DNA from: JAZQNF01 sp045641505
Lineage (GTDB): Bacteria > Bacillota > Clostridia > Lachnospirales > Bianqueaceae
Length of the DNA stretch: 13,616 nt
NCBI GenBank assembly: GCA_045641505.1
Contig: JAZUHB010000085.1
Location: 1 to 13,616 of the forward strand
Direction: 5' to 3'
The translations under genes were made by a program, and so were the position numbers. The notes beneath the pieces are model-generated. The model was not told where the DNA came from, did not search any database, and worked only from the letters and a program-made list of their open reading frames with translations. Positions 12,864 to 13,616 of this stretch are shown in pieces; within the stretch, counting starts at the first letter, position 1; each line of letters begins with the position of its first letter.

Positions 12864-13616
12864 ATGACCAGGAAGAAAAGAAAGAAGGGGAAGGGCTGTC
12901 TCACGGTCCTTCTGTGCATCCTTGCCGCCGCGCTCTGCGTGACCGGCTTCATCGCGCTCCGCACGCAGCTCGTCTACAAGAAGCTCACGACGCCCGCCGT
13001 GACTGAGGCGGCGGTCCGTCCCTCGGTGGATTTCGTCCAGCCCGGGATGCTCGCCGGCTGGACCGACGAGCAGTATGCCGAATACTTCGGCCTGCTCCGC
13101 GGCGCCGGCTACGACAGCGTGATCCTGCAGTTCACCCGCTACAAGGTCGGCGGCGTCTGCTACACCTACTACCCCTCCGCCGGGATGAAGGACCGCTACG
13201 AGACTGTGGACGACTCGATGAGCGACGTCCTCGGCGCGCTCCTTGCGAACGCGGCGCGCGAGGGCTTCGAGGTCTGGGTCGGCCTCTCGGTCGACGACGA
13301 TGACTGGTGGGGCGTCCTCTGCACCTGGGACGAGGACTGGATGCGCGCCCTGGGCGAGGTCGACGTGATGATGATCCGCGAGATCTCCGAGCTCTACGGC
13401 GACGAGCCTGCCTTCCGCGGCTGGTACTGGGCGCACGAGCTCTACTCCAACCCGGTGCGGATGGAGGCGATCTGGGCGGAGCTTCTGAACTCCGCGATCG
13501 CCGAAATCGACCGGACCGCCGATGGCCGTCCGCTGATGCTCTCGCCCTTCCGCCACGTGCAGACCGGCCTCGTCACGAACGAATACCGGATGTGGCGCCG
13601 CTTCTTCGGCGCGGTG
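12864..13616 (+). CDS. Membrane-anchored or secreted DUF4434 protein, N-terminal part
   Basis: The first 251 codons are present and the frame is still open at the right edge. A basic start MTRKKRKKGKG is followed by a hydrophobic segment at about 12-32, a signal peptide or signal anchor with no lipobox, so the rest should be outside the membrane. The body matches the DUF4434 pattern, a TIM-barrel-like fold related to glycosidases: DFVQPGMLAGWTDEQY at 56-71, GYDSVILQFTRYK at 82-94, GFEVWVGLSVDDDDWW at 134-149 and FRGWYWAHEL at 184-193. E192 is a candidate functional acidic residue by analogy. The biochemical function of DUF4434 is not established; glycan binding or cleavage is an inference. 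AAGGAG (12852-12857) lies 6 nt before the ATG. A CTCCT at 12833-12837 could pair with this site. It is transcribed divergently from mtnN. Confidence 0.85.
   Translation, partial: MTRKKRKKGKGCLTVLLCILAAALCVTGFIALRTQLVYKKLTTPAVTEAAVRPSVDFVQPGMLAGWTDEQYAEYFGLLRGAGYDSVILQFTRYKVGGVCYTYYPSAGMKDRYETVDDSMSDVLGALLANAAREGFEVWVGLSVDDDDWWGVLCTWDEDWMRALGEVDVMMIREISELYGDEPAFRGWYWAHELYSNPVRMEAIWAELLNSAIAEIDRTADGRPLMLSPFRHVQTGLVTNEYRMWRRFFGAV

Noticed and set aside
12822..13556. 244-codon minus-strand open frame opposite the DUF4434 gene
   Set aside because: Shadow of a GC-rich coding sequence; it would run through the divergent promoter region, and the plus frame has the signal segment, ribosome binding site and family motifs.

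Overview
The window is a GC-rich stretch from a Gram-positive anaerobe, most likely a clostridial member of the Bacillota (inferred). Three things point there. The gene order tmk, holB, ricT (yaaT), trmN6 (yabB), rsmI (yabC) is the Bacillus/Clostridium core order. Strong AGGAGG-type ribosome binding sites are common. A pyruvate:ferredoxin oxidoreductase gene suggests anaerobic metabolism. A GH106-like glycosidase, a class II galT and a DUF4434 protein fit a gut- or rumen-type carbohydrate user, but the exact taxon cannot be read from the sequence.

Layout. (1) Bases 1-1113, minus strand: the first 371 codons of nifJ, running off the left edge, with its own promoter and a small inverted repeat at the predicted transcription start. 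(2) Bases 1221-4448, minus: a 1075-residue cytoplasmic GH106-like glycosidase. A near-perfect 61-bp stem-loop lies inside its reading frame. (3) Bases 4461-4491: an intrinsic terminator on the minus strand that ends just before the glycosidase ribosome binding site. (4) Bases 4499-12766, minus: a compact run transcribed as mtnN, tmk, holB, ricT, trmN6, rsmI, hit, murG, galT. Most junctions are ATGA overlaps or gaps of 1-41 bp. The exception is a gap of about 230 bp between tmk and holB. (5) That gap is filled by an array of hairpin-forming repeats. (6) Bases 12767-12863: a divergent promoter region with a perfect TTGACA-N17-TATAAT promoter for the plus-strand gene, an extended -10 promoter for mtnN, and a palindrome at both predicted start sites. 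(7) Bases 12864-13616, plus: the first 251 codons of a membrane-anchored or secreted DUF4434 protein, running off the right edge.

Function. The central run is mostly housekeeping: methylthioadenosine/SAH recycling (mtnN), dTTP synthesis (tmk), the clamp-loader delta' subunit (holB), a Ric-complex RNA-maturation factor (ricT), tRNA and 16S rRNA methylation (trmN6, rsmI), a HIT nucleotide hydrolase and lipid II synthesis (murG). It ends with Leloir-pathway galactose use (galT) and, past the terminator, the glycosidase.

The least explained structure is the tmk-holB repeat array at 11199-11419. Four roughly 36-bp units, each a 16/18-mer plus a 20-mer hairpin, show a compensatory base-pair change. 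They are followed by a palindrome and then by two hairpins flanked by the same AT-rich motif in reversed orientation. The first repeat motif supplies the tmk stop codon, and the last hairpin abuts the holB ribosome binding site. I found no tRNA, rRNA, CRISPR or insertion sequence.
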